From Gigaspora rosea (lineage: Eukaryota > Glomeromycota > Glomeromycetes > Diversisporales > Gigasporaceae), in NCBI GenBank assembly GCA_003550325.1, contig QKWP01000007.1:156983-220982 (forward strand): 64,000 nt of DNA, written 5' to 3'. Made by a program: the position numbers and the translations under genes. The first letter of the stretch is position 1. Each line of letters begins with the position of its first letter. Of the stretch, positions 11,645 through 23,569 are shown one piece after another. Under the pieces are notes generated by a model. That model had not been told where the DNA came from. It was given only the letters and a program-made list of their open reading frames with translations, and made no database searches.

Positions 11645-11953
11645 CTGTATGTATTATAGTGAAAAAAAGGTTAAAAATATTTTAAATGAATAGAAGTTTA
11701 GACTTCTACTATTGTATGCGTGTGTTATGCCTAGAAAGTTATTGAACACTATCTATCAAAAAAACTTTATAAAGAATTATAGAAAAATTGAAGGCTGCCA
11801 AAATTTTTAATTTACAAAATATTAATAAATTATACAAACATTAATTTAATAAAAAATAAAATATTTATACAAGATAAGATAATACGAAAAATCAAAAAAA
11901 GCGTTTATTTATGGTCCAGAAAAAAGTATGTATAAAAAAGAATAAGAACTTAC
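11645..11953 (-). other. Possible intron of the acidic-protein gene
   Basis: Minus-strand donor GTAAGTTCTT starting at 11953 and acceptor ending ATACATACAG at 11645. Sites are canonical, but in the frame that enters the downstream exon a TAA stop lies 15 bases before the donor. If this intron is real, the upstream exon is therefore probably untranslated. Confidence 0.35.
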
Positions 11954-12163
11954 CAACTCCGTTAATTGTTTATAAAGTACACAAGAGAAAAACTTTTATT
12001 AATATCAAGAAAACTAAAGAATAAAGTATGCACTTTTTGTATAATATATGTTTATCTTCTTTTTTCAAAACAGCCTGTTTCCATGATATTTATCTAAGAA
12101 ACTTATCAAGAAATCTAGTTAATAAGAATGAAAAGCAAACGATATTTACGTGCCAGAATGTAA

Positions 12164-12326
12164 ATGTCGAGAAAAAAAAGGGGTGAGCTCCAAAAGAACA
12201 TCGGATCCAATTATTTATTTATTTGTACTCATATAAACTATATTGGGTATGGACCTGCAACCGTAACACAATACGTAGGTGGTATATTTGTATCTGTATT
12301 TATGCGAATGGATGAAGAACTACAGC
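12164..12326 (+). pseudogene. Short reading frame interrupted by a hAT-type element, 5' part
   Basis: A frame from ATG at 12164 runs 54 codons to MRMDEELQ and is then cut by the element at 12327-13325. Reading past the element and one copy of the 8-bp duplication continues the same frame as QINLEYQRLLSFLTKKLFG (13334 onward) to a stop near 13453, about 92 codons in all. The junction region looks like an amphipathic helix. The frame is head-to-head with the acidic-protein gene. No family is recognised. It may be a short gene, or one exon with a donor GTGAGA near 13397. Confidence 0.35.
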
Positions 12327-13325
12327 TAGTGATGGGCAACGCGCGGAATCTCGCGCGGGATGCGCTGGATCTAAAAAAAAATCCCGCGTAGGATTTTTAA
12401 TATAAGATTATCTGGCCTGCGTTAGCATATCATCTTGCCAGCATTAACGTATATTCTGGCCAGCATTAACATATCATCCTTCTTTAACATAAGTGAGCCA
12501 ATTCCTAATTAGTAATTGATTTACGTACGTACGTACGTACTGTACATAAAAATTTATCATTTATGCGATATTTGATGATTATTGAGAATAAAAGTAACTA
12601 TTTGATTAGACCGATTATGAATTTCTTATGAGCGCTTAAGAATTTTTGTATATATATAACCTGGTTACTTACAAACTTTTGTACGTATGTACCTGATTAC
12701 TTATAATTTTAGAACATTTATACCTGATTATGTACTTGATTACTTATAAATTTTTATACGCTTATATGATTTGATCACTTTGTAATCATTATAATTTTTA
12801 AATATATATTTATATAATAATATTTGATAAAATTAAGGCAAATCTGAATTGATAAATTTAATAATTATAAAATTCAAATACTTTAAGCTTAAATGCATAA
12901 GAATTTCTATAAATGCTTTAAAAGTTGGCAAAATTTATATAAGCATTTTTATTTATAATAAATGTCGCAGATCATAATTTAAACTGAAATCTATACTCTA
13001 TACTTAACCTGCTAGCCTTCTAAAACCCATTAATACTTGTTTATTATAATTTTTTTTTTAAAACTAACCCTAACCCTAAAAAATGCACCCAAAAACATTT
13101 AGTTTTCGAGATTTTATACTATCATTTCATTTTAATCTGGATTTCATTATGATCTGTCACAATAAATGCAGTAGGAACATAAGAAATGATTATTATTTTA
13201 ATAAGAAATTATATACTTAGTGATTATTTATATATATATAATTTTATTAATTATCAAAAGTTCAGAAACTCGATCCCGGGATCCCGCGCGGGATTTTTAA
13301 AAACATCTGGATTTGCCCATCACTA
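12327..13325. mobile_element. Non-autonomous hAT-type element, 999 bp
   Basis: Perfect 13-base terminal inverted repeat TAGTGATGGGCAA, with GC-rich CGCGCGGGAT words beneath both ends. It is flanked by an exact 8-bp duplication ACTACAGC (12319-12326 and 13326-13333). It has an A/T-rich interior, a short telomere-like CTAACCCTAACCC tract near 13063, and no transposase frame. It splits a short reading frame. Confidence 0.93.
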
Positions 13326-13453
13326 ACTACAGCAAATTAACCTCGAATATCAGCGTCTCCTGAGTTTTTTAACCAAGAAACTTTTTGGTTGTTATTTCGT
13401 GAGAGACAAGCATTTGTTGCTTCTTCTACGTCATACTTACAAAATTTAAATCA

Positions 13454-13845
13454 CTTGCCTATACATAATGCTTTTTTAATAATGCATACTGTATATCGTA
13501 AATAACTATAAAAAGATAATTTATTCTCCATCCTTTTTCAATGTAAGGGCTTCCCGAAATAATTTTGTTGGTTAATTGAATATTAAATTTTAACAATTGT
13601 ATAACTTTGGGCTCTCATCTAAAATTCATATATCTTTTTTGCTATTATTACCTGAAGTAATTTCTTCTGAACAATATGTATTAAACAATCTGTTTTAAAT
13701 TCAAAAATATTTTATTTAATTATTTTTTTTACTCACATTTGTTTTAAAAATTTAAATCTTTATATTTTTTTTTGTCAATATAATCTTGAAGCTAAATTTA
13801 TATTGCAGGCAGATCCTAAGGGATTGACATAAAGTAAGTCACGAC
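13454..13845. other. AT-rich non-coding sequence
   Basis: Nothing recognisable apart from T-runs. Confidence 0.45.
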
Positions 13846-14358
13846 TTGTGTTGTGCAAATTCTAATTTTTAAAATTTAATGCGCATGGGATTTTTCGAGA
13901 TATTTGGAATCTAAAAAATTTTGACTTTCATTATGGTGGCTTGTTAGGTTAAAATACAAGGTAGAAAGGGGGTAATTTGAAGGAGATGGATAATTTTGAC
14001 GAATTTTGATTATCGTAGTCTAATGATCAAAATAAAATAATTTTTATGCTATTTGATCCGTCTCGATGAGACGAACCGAATGGTACCGATTCCGATCACT
14101 GGATCACAAGATATCATCGATCATTTGCCAGGTTTAAACTTCCCTCAAGGATCGTTTTGTGCAGCGTATAATCGATGATATACCGTGATCCATTGATCAG
14201 CAATAAAATGATTTTTATACCATTCGATTCGCCTCGATAAGATGAATTGAATGGTATAAAAATCGGGTTATTTTGATCACTGGCTCACACAAGATATTAT
14301 CAATTCGTCAAATTACCCTTGCCTCTCTAAAATTAAACCTTTTGACACGATGTATAAG

Positions 14359-14733
14359 GCCACGCAAAGTTGATTTTTCGTTTTGCATTACCCGCCGTCC
14401 CATTTTTTCAATTTTTTTTTTGTTTCTTTAGATCCCAATTGTACCAATTGTTCGATTTATGACATCTATTTTTTCAAACTCTTTTCATCCGGTGTCACCC
14501 GATAGAGGCCTTAATTTCCCGTAATTGTCCGATAGGACTGACAGGAAAAATATGACTGCCGGCCCGATTTTTTGATTCATTGTTGTGCAAAATGAAAAAT
14601 TAACCTTGTATAAACTTGAATGTGAACATTGTGACATTATTCTATTTGCAGTAAATTAAAAAAAATCCGTCCGTCCGTCCCGAATTTTGAAATCCATGTA
14701 ATGCAAAACAAAAAATCAACTTTGCGTGGCCTA
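14359..14733. mobile_element. TIR element with GGCCACGCAAAGTTGA ends
   Basis: About 36 bp of terminal inverted repeat: AGGCCACGCAAAGTTGATTT at the left, faced by AAATCAACTTTGCGTGGCCT at the right. The same family forms the tandem and inverted array at 23570-25530, and an end remains near 50440. The interior carries TTTAGATCCCAATTGTACC and CCTTAATTTCCCGTAATTG, shared with that array. Confidence 0.85.
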
Positions 14734-14773
14734 TCCCATTTAATGTCATTTTAAAATAAGATGTTATACTACC

Positions 14774-15342
14774 TAGTGTTCTGACCCGGGTTGAATTATG
14801 GCCCACCAGGGTGGTCAACCCGCGGGTCACCCGTGGGTCAACCCGTGGGTCACCCACATGGGTGATCCATATGGGTTGGTTATAATTAGGGATGTTATCC
14901 TGCTTGCCGAAACTCAGTTCGACCCTGCTTGGAACCGAACCCAATGGAACACGAGTTTTTGTGGTCACATAATTTTTATTATTAAATTGATGCTCCAAAC
15001 GAGTTTGTTGAGCAATATTGACTGTAATGAAGATTAATAAATTGGATTAAAAAAAATAACAGCGAATAGATGCAATAACATTAAATTTTACTTTTTTTTT
15101 TTTTTTTTTTTTTTAGAATTAGACTGCCCACCTGCGGGTGGACCGTAGCAAAATTTTTTCTAATACCTAGTGTTCACCCGGGCGACCCGGGTGGCCCACC
15201 CGCGGGTGACCCGTAGCAGAATTTTTTTTATTACCTAGTGTTCACCCGGGTGACCCGTAGCAGAATTTTTTTTATTACCTAGTGTTCACCCGGGTGACCC
15301 GGGTGACCCGGATTGGGATTTTCGTGACGGGTCAGAACACTA
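14774..15342. mobile_element. Non-autonomous hAT-type element with GC-rich internal repeats
   Basis: Perfect 15-base TIR TAGTGTTCTGACCCG and exact 8-bp duplication ATACTACC (14766-14773 and 15343-15350). Copies of CCTAGTGTTCACCCGGGTG occur three times near the right end, as if the terminus had been duplicated inward. An 80-bp block of GTGGGTCACCC-like words lies near the left, and a run of about 26 T at 15091-15114. The GC-rich ends stand out sharply from the host sequence. Confidence 0.93.
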
Positions 15343-15885
15343 ATACTACCAATTTTATATAAAATAATTCTAAATCATGTACAAAGTTTAATACAGAAAA
15401 ATAAGAAAGAATTTTAATATTAAATAAGTAAGTTTTTATATTAGTTGTTTTAACTTCGTCAAATTACCCCTTTCTACCTTATATATAGAATAATATCTAT
15501 AATTGGTTAAATTTATGCATATTATTTTCTATTATGCCAAATGTTTAAAGCTATATTGGAAATTAAGATATAATAAAATAATTATTTTTATATATTTAGA
15601 TTTTACTAATTAACATCTTATAACTTAATATTTAAACTTAAACCTAAAATCTTATATGTATATTATAAACATATTTAAATTTTAGATTTTGCCTAATTTA
15701 ATATTTTTTTTGCATTTTTATAATCAAATATATAACAATAGTGATAGCAATAATACTTAGCATTTTAATAAATTTGTGCATAGCAATTAGATAAACTACC
15801 AGCATTGCTTTTCCGACATTATAAGTATATATAAAAACTCATGCGCATTCTATAATTTAATGCGCATTGGACGCATTGGACAACA

Positions 15886-16150
15886 CTAGTCACGCGACAA
15901 ATCTCGATATAAGTCACGATCAAAGCTTTGAACTGTTGTGAGAATAATTGGCGTTATTCCTAGACAAGAAATACATTTCTTTTTTTGACGTGTCAATATA
16001 GTAAATGAAGTATTCGGTGAGACACAACCATTGTTATTATTCATTAAAATCGTATACTTACATATAAAATTTGGCTTAACTAATCGTGGATTTTTTAACA
16101 ACAACCACGTTGCATGTTTGTTATAGTCATCAAATTGCTTTCGAAGGCAG
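15886..16150 (-). CDS. Possible small exon or gene fragment of unknown function
   Basis: A minus-strand frame is open from about 16150 to a stop near 15886 and has a protein-like composition (RKQFDDYNKHATWLLLKN, KNPRLVKPNF, then TTVQSFDRDLYRDL). A possible acceptor (TTCGAAAG) lies at its upstream edge. The hAT-like element 13846-15888 ends exactly at its stop codon, and the duplicated GTCACG is part of the frame. No family is recognised, so this is a weak call. Confidence 0.3.
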
Positions 16151-17705
16151 CATTAAGCACTGTTTGCAAGCTTGTAGCGTATAACTTACAAAACCCAATT
16201 GAATAAATACTTGCTCAATTGGACATTCACGAGTAACATTCAAATTTATCCGGTTTTACTAATTCTAATGATTTTCTAACTTTCTATGCTAACTTCTATT
16301 GACCTTAGCATTTGGACAAATTAAATTTGTAGCTCATTTTGATTCACTCTACCTAGAAATTTTGATTTGGGAATGCAATTTGAAGTAAAATTTCCGTATT
16401 GATCTAGAAATGATCAAATAACCATTTCAGTTAATTACAATTCACGAAAGAAGAAGAATTTGTATTAATAAAATCCATAATAAATCTATACCATACATAT
16501 AAATATAGAAATCAGCATTACTACTTATATAAAGTTAATTTTTCATTAATCATGTGCCATTAATGAAAGTTGTAGAGCTAGTTTTTGTGAATCTAATGGT
16601 AGTAAGAATGGTAAAATTAGTTGGATAGATAAAAAAGTTACAAGCAGTTTAAATTTCAAAATTTTTATAAAACTAGAAATTATGATTCCTGTATTAATAT
16701 AATTTATTATAAATTTTTTCCCTCTTAATATTCTCTTTCTATTGTGAATTGTCAATTAAGTGCTAACAATGCCATTTCAACAAATAAAAATGAACTTTTA
16801 ACTATAATAACACTGCCACCTTCAAAATCAGAAAAGTGACCTCCTGGAAATCGAAATTGCAGTGGGTGAGAACATGAAATAAAATTATTTTAAAATTTAT
16901 AAAAATTAATCATTTTGCTAATTTGTATAATATTTGTTTTATTATTCTTCTAGGACTTGCCTCTACATTTATCTTTTTTTTGCAAAGTCATGTTACATAA
17001 ACATGATATAACTTGTAGAGTTGGTAAAGTTTCTAGGTTCAAAACCTAAATACCTTGCTTTGTAACCTAATTTTTAAAAACCAGTTTCTAATTTGAAGCC
17101 TAATTTTAAGGTTCATAATAGGTTTTAACTACATATAGTATGTATTTAAAATAAAAAAATTTTGCGCATATTTGTAATAAACACTTCTATATAATCATTT
17201 TTGCTTTTATATTGTTATTGTATTGTCATGTATAATACCAAATACTAGTATCTTTATTAGTACTATATACTGTGTTATTAATGAATATAAACAATTTATA
17301 TTTATAAACAAACAAAGCTATATTTAAGGTAATACCTATAGTAGATTGATAAAATTTTAATTTAGAATCTAAATTTTATAAGCTTATAATTAATAAAAAA
17401 TTATTTTAATTTTGAAAATAACTATATTTAACTAGTAGAAAAATCAACTCTTATTATTATTATAGTTATTGTGTTAACAGAGAGGATAATGGGCTTTAAT
17501 AGTTCTTTGGATATAGTAGTTAGCAGAGTATGCAGCCTGGTATTAGTTTCAAAAGATGCAAAGAGCTCAGTATTAGATAGTAGGTAGATAGCAAATGCTA
17601 CAAGATAGAACAGAGTTATTAACTTGTTAATTTGTGATTTGCCTAAGAACCAGTAAAATAACATAGTAAATTATAGTGAAATTTACTATTGTTTTTGCCT
17701 TTTCA
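16151..17705. other. Mostly low-repeat AT-rich intergenic sequence
   Basis: No coding frame is convincing. Minus-strand frames at 16546-16755 and 17428-17664 have the composition of translated A/T-rich DNA. Short palindromes around AGGTTCAAAACCT occur near 17035. Confidence 0.45.
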
Positions 17706-18055
17706 GAATCTGGAGTTCCCCAAAGGACAAACTGATTTTTTACTAAGTATCATCTCTTTTAAATTTAATAAAAATTGTAGAGAAGAAAATTATAGTTATA
17801 ATAGTAGTTAAATTATTAAAATTAGCTCAGTGGATTATAAGATATGAGCATTTTTGTCTTTGCGCTATATAGTATAAACAAAAAAGTAAACATAATCACA
17901 AAAACAAAAATGCATATATCTCACAATCCACTGGGCTAATTTTAATGATTTACTGCTATTATAACTAGAATTTTCTCCTATACAACTTTTACTTAATGCA
18001 AAAAAGGTGTTTACTTAGTAGAAAATTGGGTTGTTCTTTGGAAAACACCAGATTC
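17706..18055. repeat. Inverted-repeat element, about 350 bp
   Basis: The left arm begins GAATCTGGAGTTCCCCAAAG and is faced at the right by CTTTGGAAAACACCAGATTC. Inside, module M3-like words (ATTAGCTCAGTGGATTATAA and CACAATCCACTGGGCTAAT) face each other around 17880. Non-coding. Confidence 0.85.
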
Positions 18056-18931
18056 CAAAAAAGGCAAAAAATATATAGTAAATATATCTCCACTATTTAT
18101 TATGTTTTTCACTTGTTCTTAGACAGATCACAGATTAAATATTTTTGGCAAAAGCAAAGAAATATACTTTCAATTTGTTCTAAATAGATTTGATAGACTC
18201 TATTTATATAGAGAGCTAAAAAGTAAGTAATTCAAGTTTTTTAAGGTTTAGATAAAGTTAAACTGGTTTAATATTTCTATTATAAATTTTTGAAAAGAAA
18301 TGAGAATAAAATAAAATGCTAATCTGGTTCTAAGATAACTAAAAAAATAACTAGTTCAAAATGATACAAGTGTTACAAAAGCAGAGGCTTCAAGTATGCT
18401 CTTTTGAATGAATCTTTTTCAATTTAACAAAAAAATACCAGTGCTATAAAAGCAAGAGGCTTCAAATATAATCTTATTAATAAATTTCTTTTAATTTGAT
18501 AGAAAAACCAAAAACAATTACTTAATTAAAAAAAGAGAAAGAAAAAAGAAATAAAAGGAATATTTTTGCAGAAAAGAGAAGAAGTGATTCTAAAGTTTTA
18601 GTAGCTTTAAATAAAATTAGTTATTTTTAATATATTTCTCCAGAAGGCACCAAAACATTACAAGTAACTACAGCTTTCAATATAGTACTTGCAATATAAC
18701 ACATGGTAGCAGAGATCTTGTAAGGGTTAGAAAAGATTTGAAGTAGTATAAAAGTGGAATATTACTTTACTAGAGCAGTTTATTATATATTTATTAAAGA
18801 ATAAAATAATATTTATTTGGCAAAGATAAAGTAATGAATGGCATCTATTCTTAGAAATATTTTTTGTTATATCTAAAATTTTTTTATATATAATATATAT
18901 TTTATATATAAAATTTAGAAAATTACTACAA
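18056..18931. other. AT-rich spacer
   Basis: Two similar stretches near 18370 and 18435 (GTTACAAAAGCAGAGGCTTC and GCTATAAAAGCAAGAGGCTT) suggest a short degenerate tandem duplication of about 65 bp. Nothing else is recognisable. Confidence 0.4.
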
Positions 18932-19259
18932 ATCACCACTGGAGATCATTACCGGTGATCTACAATGCATAAAACAAAATAAACAAAACAAACTAAATAA
19001 AAATTAAATCTCTTTAATATTAGGGTAAGGGTAAAGGTTAGAGATTAGAATAGGGCTTTGGATATAGTAAAATTTAGCAAAGAATTTATTTTTTGCATAA
19101 AAAAAAGTAGTTTCATAGGCAAAATTTTAGGTTAGAAGCAATTTTAGGAATTTTTTAAAAATTTTTTGGTTTTGTTACACAAAAATTGATCTACATGTTA
19201 CATCTGATCCTTAATTTTAATTGGTAAATTGAACACCGGTAATGAACACCGATGGTGAT
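18932..19259. mobile_element. TIR element with ATCACC...TTACCGGTG ends and a telomere-like tract
   Basis: ATCACCACTGGAGATCATTA followed by CCGGTGATC is inverted at the right as ACACCGGTAATGAACACC and GATGGTGAT. The interior carries ATTAGGGTAAGGGTAAAGG, resembling degenerate telomere repeat, at 19018-19040. Confidence 0.7.
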
Positions 19260-19497
19260 AAATAGCAAACTTCTAAAATTTATTATCTATTTATTATTAG
19301 TGCTTTATAATTTTGGGCTGACCATTATGACCTACCATATATGGTTGTGTAATATTTGTTATATGTTATATGTAATATAATCGCTTTATTTTTGGCTGTT
19401 GTGTCTCTTTAATACAGAGATCGACATAAAAAATTTTCTTGCAACACCCAGAAAAGGAAATTTTATTTTCACTATTTTATATATATTATATATATAG

Positions 19498-20133
19498 GGA
19501 AAATAAATTTGTCGCACCCGCGACATGTCGCACCCCTGCTTCGACCAATCAAATCGCACGATTTTATAGGCAAAAAAATTTATTTTTTAAAAATTTAAAA
19601 TTTTACTTAATAAAGTTTAAATATATATATAATAGCCTATTATATAACGTAAAATTTTATTCTGAACAACTTTTTCTAAGTCGTAAAGATAGATTGTCTT
19701 AGTAAAAAAACATTTTATAAGAAAAATCAAAATTTTCCAAAGTTAGTACATATAAACCATTTTTTTTACTAAATCAATCTACTTTTTAACTTAGAAAGAA
19801 GTTGTTTAGCGTAAAATTTTACATATAATACTTGAACGTAAATATAGATTATATTAGCAAAAAAAAGTTTTATATGTGCTAACAATAAAAATTTTTGATT
19901 TTTCTTATAAAATGGTGATTTTTTACTAAGACAATCTATCTTTATGACTTAGAAAAAGTTGTTCAAAATAAAATTTTACATTATATGCTTTGATATCGCT
20001 TATTTATTTTTATATTTTACTAGTAAAATTTTTAATTTTTAAACTTAAAATTTTTTGTCTACAAAATCGTGCAATTTGATTGGTCAGAATAAGGGGTGCG
20101 ACATGACGTGGGTGTTACAAATTTCTATTCCCA
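19498..20133. mobile_element. TIR element with GTCGCACCC ends
   Basis: About 73 bp of imperfect terminal inverted repeat. GGGAAAATAAATTTGTCGCA with ACCAATCAAATCGCACGAT on the left faces TTTGATTGGTCAGAATAAGG and AATTTCTATTCCC on the right. The element lies between TA-dinucleotide runs. The interior contains a second palindrome around 19740-19930 with AAAAAGTTGTTCA-type words. Confidence 0.85.
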
Positions 20134-20146
20134 TATATATATTATA

Positions 20147-20465
20147 TAGGTGCCAATCAATTAATCGACAATCATTTTACCGACATAACATTTCACCGAC
20201 AATTATTCACCGACACGTTCATTTTACTGACAGTTTATTTCACCAAAGCTCATTTCACTGACAAAGTAATTCTGGTCATTGTCGTTAGGGTCAGGATAGA
20301 ATTAGATAGAATTAGGGCTAAAGTTAGAGTGCTTTTTGAATAAAAACTTGTCGGTGAAATGAACTTCGGTGAAACAAACTGTCGGTAAAATAAACTTGTC
20401 GGTGAGTATTTGTCAGTAAATTGTTATGTCGGTGAAGTGATTGTTGGTGAAATAATACGAACCCA
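20147..20465. mobile_element. Inverted-repeat element made of CACCGACA words
   Basis: The left arm is a run of 12-14 bp words TTTCACCGACA and the right arm a run of TGTCGGTGAAA words, converging on a centre with GTCGTTAGGGTCAGG near 20281. Ends are ATAGGTGCCAATCAATTAAT and the complement of TGGGTTCGTATTATTTCACC. Both arms are tandemly repeated and inverted, so many alternative hairpins are possible. Confidence 0.85.
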
Positions 20466-20484
20466 TATTATATATATATCAGAT

Positions 20485-20872
20485 ATATATTATTATTATT
20501 ATTTTTTTTTTGTGTCAAAGTTCCCGCTTTGGGTGAGAGTTTATTTAATCAAGCCTGTGGATCAAGGGCACCTCTTTGGGCGCACCCACAATTGAATTAC
20601 ATTGAATGAGAGTACAACTAGCCACACGTACAACTTTTGGTTGTCTAATTTAAGTAGTCCGCCCGAAGGTTCTACACTAGTTGCCATACCTACAACCCGA
20701 CTAGGGGATTGCCTATTTAAACCCTCTGGTCCAAGCTTCGCATATCAATCCTACTTGTGATCACTGGTACAGCCCTCCGATACATTAGTCAGTTGAAGAC
20801 AGTCCTGGATGCTACCTACATCCCCTTAGGACTAATTTATCCTCGCGGGTAAATCAGATATATATTATATAT
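20485..20872 (-). mobile_element. Retroelement 3' end with A-rich tail, minus strand
   Basis: A 370-bp block clearly richer in GC than its surroundings. On the minus strand it ends CAAAGCGGGAACTTTGACAC and then runs into A9 and an AAT repeat, the form of a LINE or SINE tail. No protein similarity or internal RNA polymerase III boxes were recognised, so SINE versus truncated LINE is open. It is flanked on both sides by TA repeats. Confidence 0.55.
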
Positions 20873-20884
20873 ATATTATATATA

Positions 20885-21615
20885 TAATTATATATATATA
20901 AAGGAAACTACTACTATAGAGGTAGATCTGTGAATTGGGGATACAAACAAAATGATGAATTACCTGGTGGGAAGTACAATGTATAAAATAAAGCTTTCTG
21001 GCCTAACCAATGGTATAACACTAACCGCTCTACAAGAAGTTGGAAATAGTACAGAAATGTATTATGAAATCTAGTTGAGAGTAGCTACATCATATAGAAG
21101 GAGTGAGAGCCAGCTTGCTGAGGATAGGGGTGGTTCTCACTTGGGCCAGTTATGCAACACAGCTAGTGCTCACCTACCTTTAGGAGAAGTATCTGCTAAC
21201 CAATCCAGATAGCATACCTGCAGTAATATATGATAAATTACTGAAAGTAGTAGGTAAAGCTTAGCTTGGCCCCCACCACCACATGGGTAATCTTGGGACA
21301 CCAAGGTTTAGAAAGTAACTGTGAGGTTACAATCTTCTGGGCAAGGCCCTTGCACCTACTTGGAAGTATAGGATTGGCAATATGAGAGAAGGGGGAATAT
21401 AGTAAGTAGCGGAATGACAAAATAGAGAGTAGTCCAAAAATCCAGGTTATATAGAAAATGTGGTATAGAAAGCTCTAGGTTACAGATAGTTAAAAATATC
21501 TGAGTCTCTTGTACTTAATATAGTATGATATTGTATCACATAATATATACAAACATCAACTTAATAAAAAAGTCTTTGAGGCATGACCTCACCTTAAAAA
21601 ATATATATATATATA
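20885..21615 (+). mobile_element. LINE-like retroelement 3' end, plus strand
   Basis: A block of higher GC ending CTTTGAGGCATGACCTCACC then TTAAAAAA. The word GACCTCACCTTAA also ends the LINE copy at 39883-40622 (GAGGCAAAACCTCACCTTAA). The same terminal motif before an A-rich tail suggests the same LINE lineage. The upstream 650 bp is not cleanly open in any frame and is probably 3' untranslated region plus degraded coding sequence. Confidence 0.6.
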
Positions 21616-21629
21616 ATTATCTAAACCTT

Positions 21630-23200
21630 CTAATTCAGAGTTTGTCCATTTAAACGTTTTTGATTGGTCATCTTCAGAAAGTGTAAGAAAAACTTTGATC
21701 TGTCTATGCCGATTCAATAATTACGACATACAATATTAAAATAACGCACATTTTGATCGACATGAAAATTGCCGTAAATATTATGTGCCATAATTCTAAC
21801 GTAATTCCATAATGATGTGCCATAATGCTGTACAACAAACTTAACTCTTTAAAATATAATATTAATAAAAAAAATATTCAAATACTAACGCTAAGAAAAA
21901 ATTACGTCCCATAAAAATTTAGATGATTGATTTCTAGATTTCTCCGGAATATTTGCTGTCCGGATTATCTGATAATTACTAATTTTTTTAGCGATTCCTA
22001 TAGTTTGTAGTTTGATGGCAATCTACCAACCAATAGAATCATAGTTGTATCCAATATGTGATCAGTGTGTTAATCTTCTAATAATTTCTTATGTAAGTGT
22101 ATAATATACCATCTAATTCTGAGTTTGTACATTTTAACGTTTTTGATTGGCTCAATCGAGAGCTCTGGGAATTTTGTGTCTGTGCGCTTCAACGTTTTTG
22201 ATTGGTTGTATTTTTTCTCTATACTGTCTGTTAGCATTAACACTTTTGATTGGTCATAAACGAAAAATGTGACTTGAATGTGGGATGATTAGCAAAAATT
22301 ACATAATTCTCATGATCTAATTTCCATTATCATTCATATTGTCGTTGTTAATTGTCTATATAATTATTCGATTGTGACATAATTCTGTTAATTTCCCACG
22401 TTCGGTCACGTTTTTCGGATATGACTAAGTAAACAGACTGAGGTTTAAATATAAAGAAAAGAAAATGTTAGAGTGAACGAATCCTGGATTGATATATAAC
22501 TAATAAAAATGTGTTAATAAACACATCCTGTATGTCACCGGAATTACGAGTTTATTTTATTTTTTTTTTTCTCTCGCTCTATCCTCCTATTTTGGGTGTG
22601 TTTGTTTTTTTCTGGACCTGTTCGCTTTAACACTTTTGATTGATCGTAACTGAAAAATGTGACCTGAACGTGGGAAAATTAGTAAAATTACATAATTCCC
22701 ATGATCATAACGGCATTTCTGATCATTTGCATTATTGTTATTGTGATTATGGGAGATTTAATTAATAATCTATAGATTGTGACATAATTCTGTTAAACTC
22801 TCACGTTTTTCAGATATGAATAATCAAAAATTTTAAGCAAACAGACCCAGAGTTGAAATATAGGGAACAAAAAATGTTAGAGCGAACGTATCCAAAATTG
22901 AAGTCTAGAGGAAAATAACAGTAATATATATCTTCTATCTGCTCGCTTTAATATCCTTCGAGTAATTATTAATCATTCCCATGGTTATTGGGGCATTTTG
23001 ATTATTTGCATTATTAATTGATCGAAATGTCACAGGAATGATGTAATAATTACTAGATCGATATGACCGTCATATAATCTTAACTTTTCTATTATATATT
23101 ATTTATTTTATTATTATTTAACTTTGAGTTCGTAAGTTTTAATGTTTTTGATTGTCGTATCTAGAAAACGTGAACTGTGCGTGGGAAAACTTCTATATTA
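21630..23200 (+). repeat. Diverged tandem repeats, roughly 390-bp period
   Basis: Words such as TTTAACGTTTTTGATTGG recur at about 21647, 22130, 22190, 22235, 22628 and 23143. The best pair, 22220-22600 and 22612-22980, shares AACACTTTTGATTG, then GAAAAATGTGAC, ACATAATTC and CATGATC in the same order. No coding frame. Confidence 0.75.
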
Positions 23201-23569
23201 AACATAATTTGTAATTGATACGATCGTTGCTTTCTAATAAATTCAGCAATTGATTAATCAGCGTTTATAGTACTAACTTTACAAAGTTAGTAATCATCTC
23301 TGACTTAATAAATTGTAATTATTGCTACATCATTGGCATAATTAACGACATAAATCATAGTAATCAATGTATAAAAATTAAAGCATGAGAATCAAGAATA
23401 TAGAAATGGCCTGTTATTCTTAATCACGTCTTTAGTTGTAATCTGTTTTTTTAAAAAATTCTTTCGTTCATTATGCACACTTTGTAAATATTAAAAAAAT
23501 AGAAGCATAATAACTCCAACGCAAACTAAGACTTAACCAGAATTCTTTATGAAAGAAATAAAAATATAA

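Larger units (their letters stand above)
13958..15480. mobile_element. Nested element with AAGGTAGAAAGGGG ends
   Basis: AAGGTAGAAAGGGGGTAATT at the left is inverted at the right (AATTACCCCTTTCTACCTT). The left third, 13985-14310, is an imperfect palindrome built of module M1: GATCACTGGATCACAAGATA near 14094 and TTTATACCATTCGATTCG near 14214. The target duplication was not resolved. Confidence 0.6.
13846..15888. mobile_element. hAT-like element carrying a stack of nested insertions
   Basis: Left end TTGTGTTGTGCAA and right end, inverted, TAGTGTTGTCCAA, each followed within 45 bases by TTTAATGCGCAT. The flanks GTCACGAC (13838-13845) and GTCACGCG (15889-15896) match at 6 of 8. Inside are a second element (13958-15480), a TIR element (14359-14733) and a hAT-type element (14774-15342). 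Confidence 0.6.

Noticed and set aside
13060..13080. True telomere or chromosome end
   Set aside because: The tract is only two to three units long, internal, and lies inside a hAT-type element with intact flanks.
17005..17060. tRNA-like boxes (GTAGAGTTGGTAAAG and AGGTTCAAAACCT)
   Set aside because: Spacing leaves no room for an anticodon arm and no acceptor stem pairs. It is probably chance.
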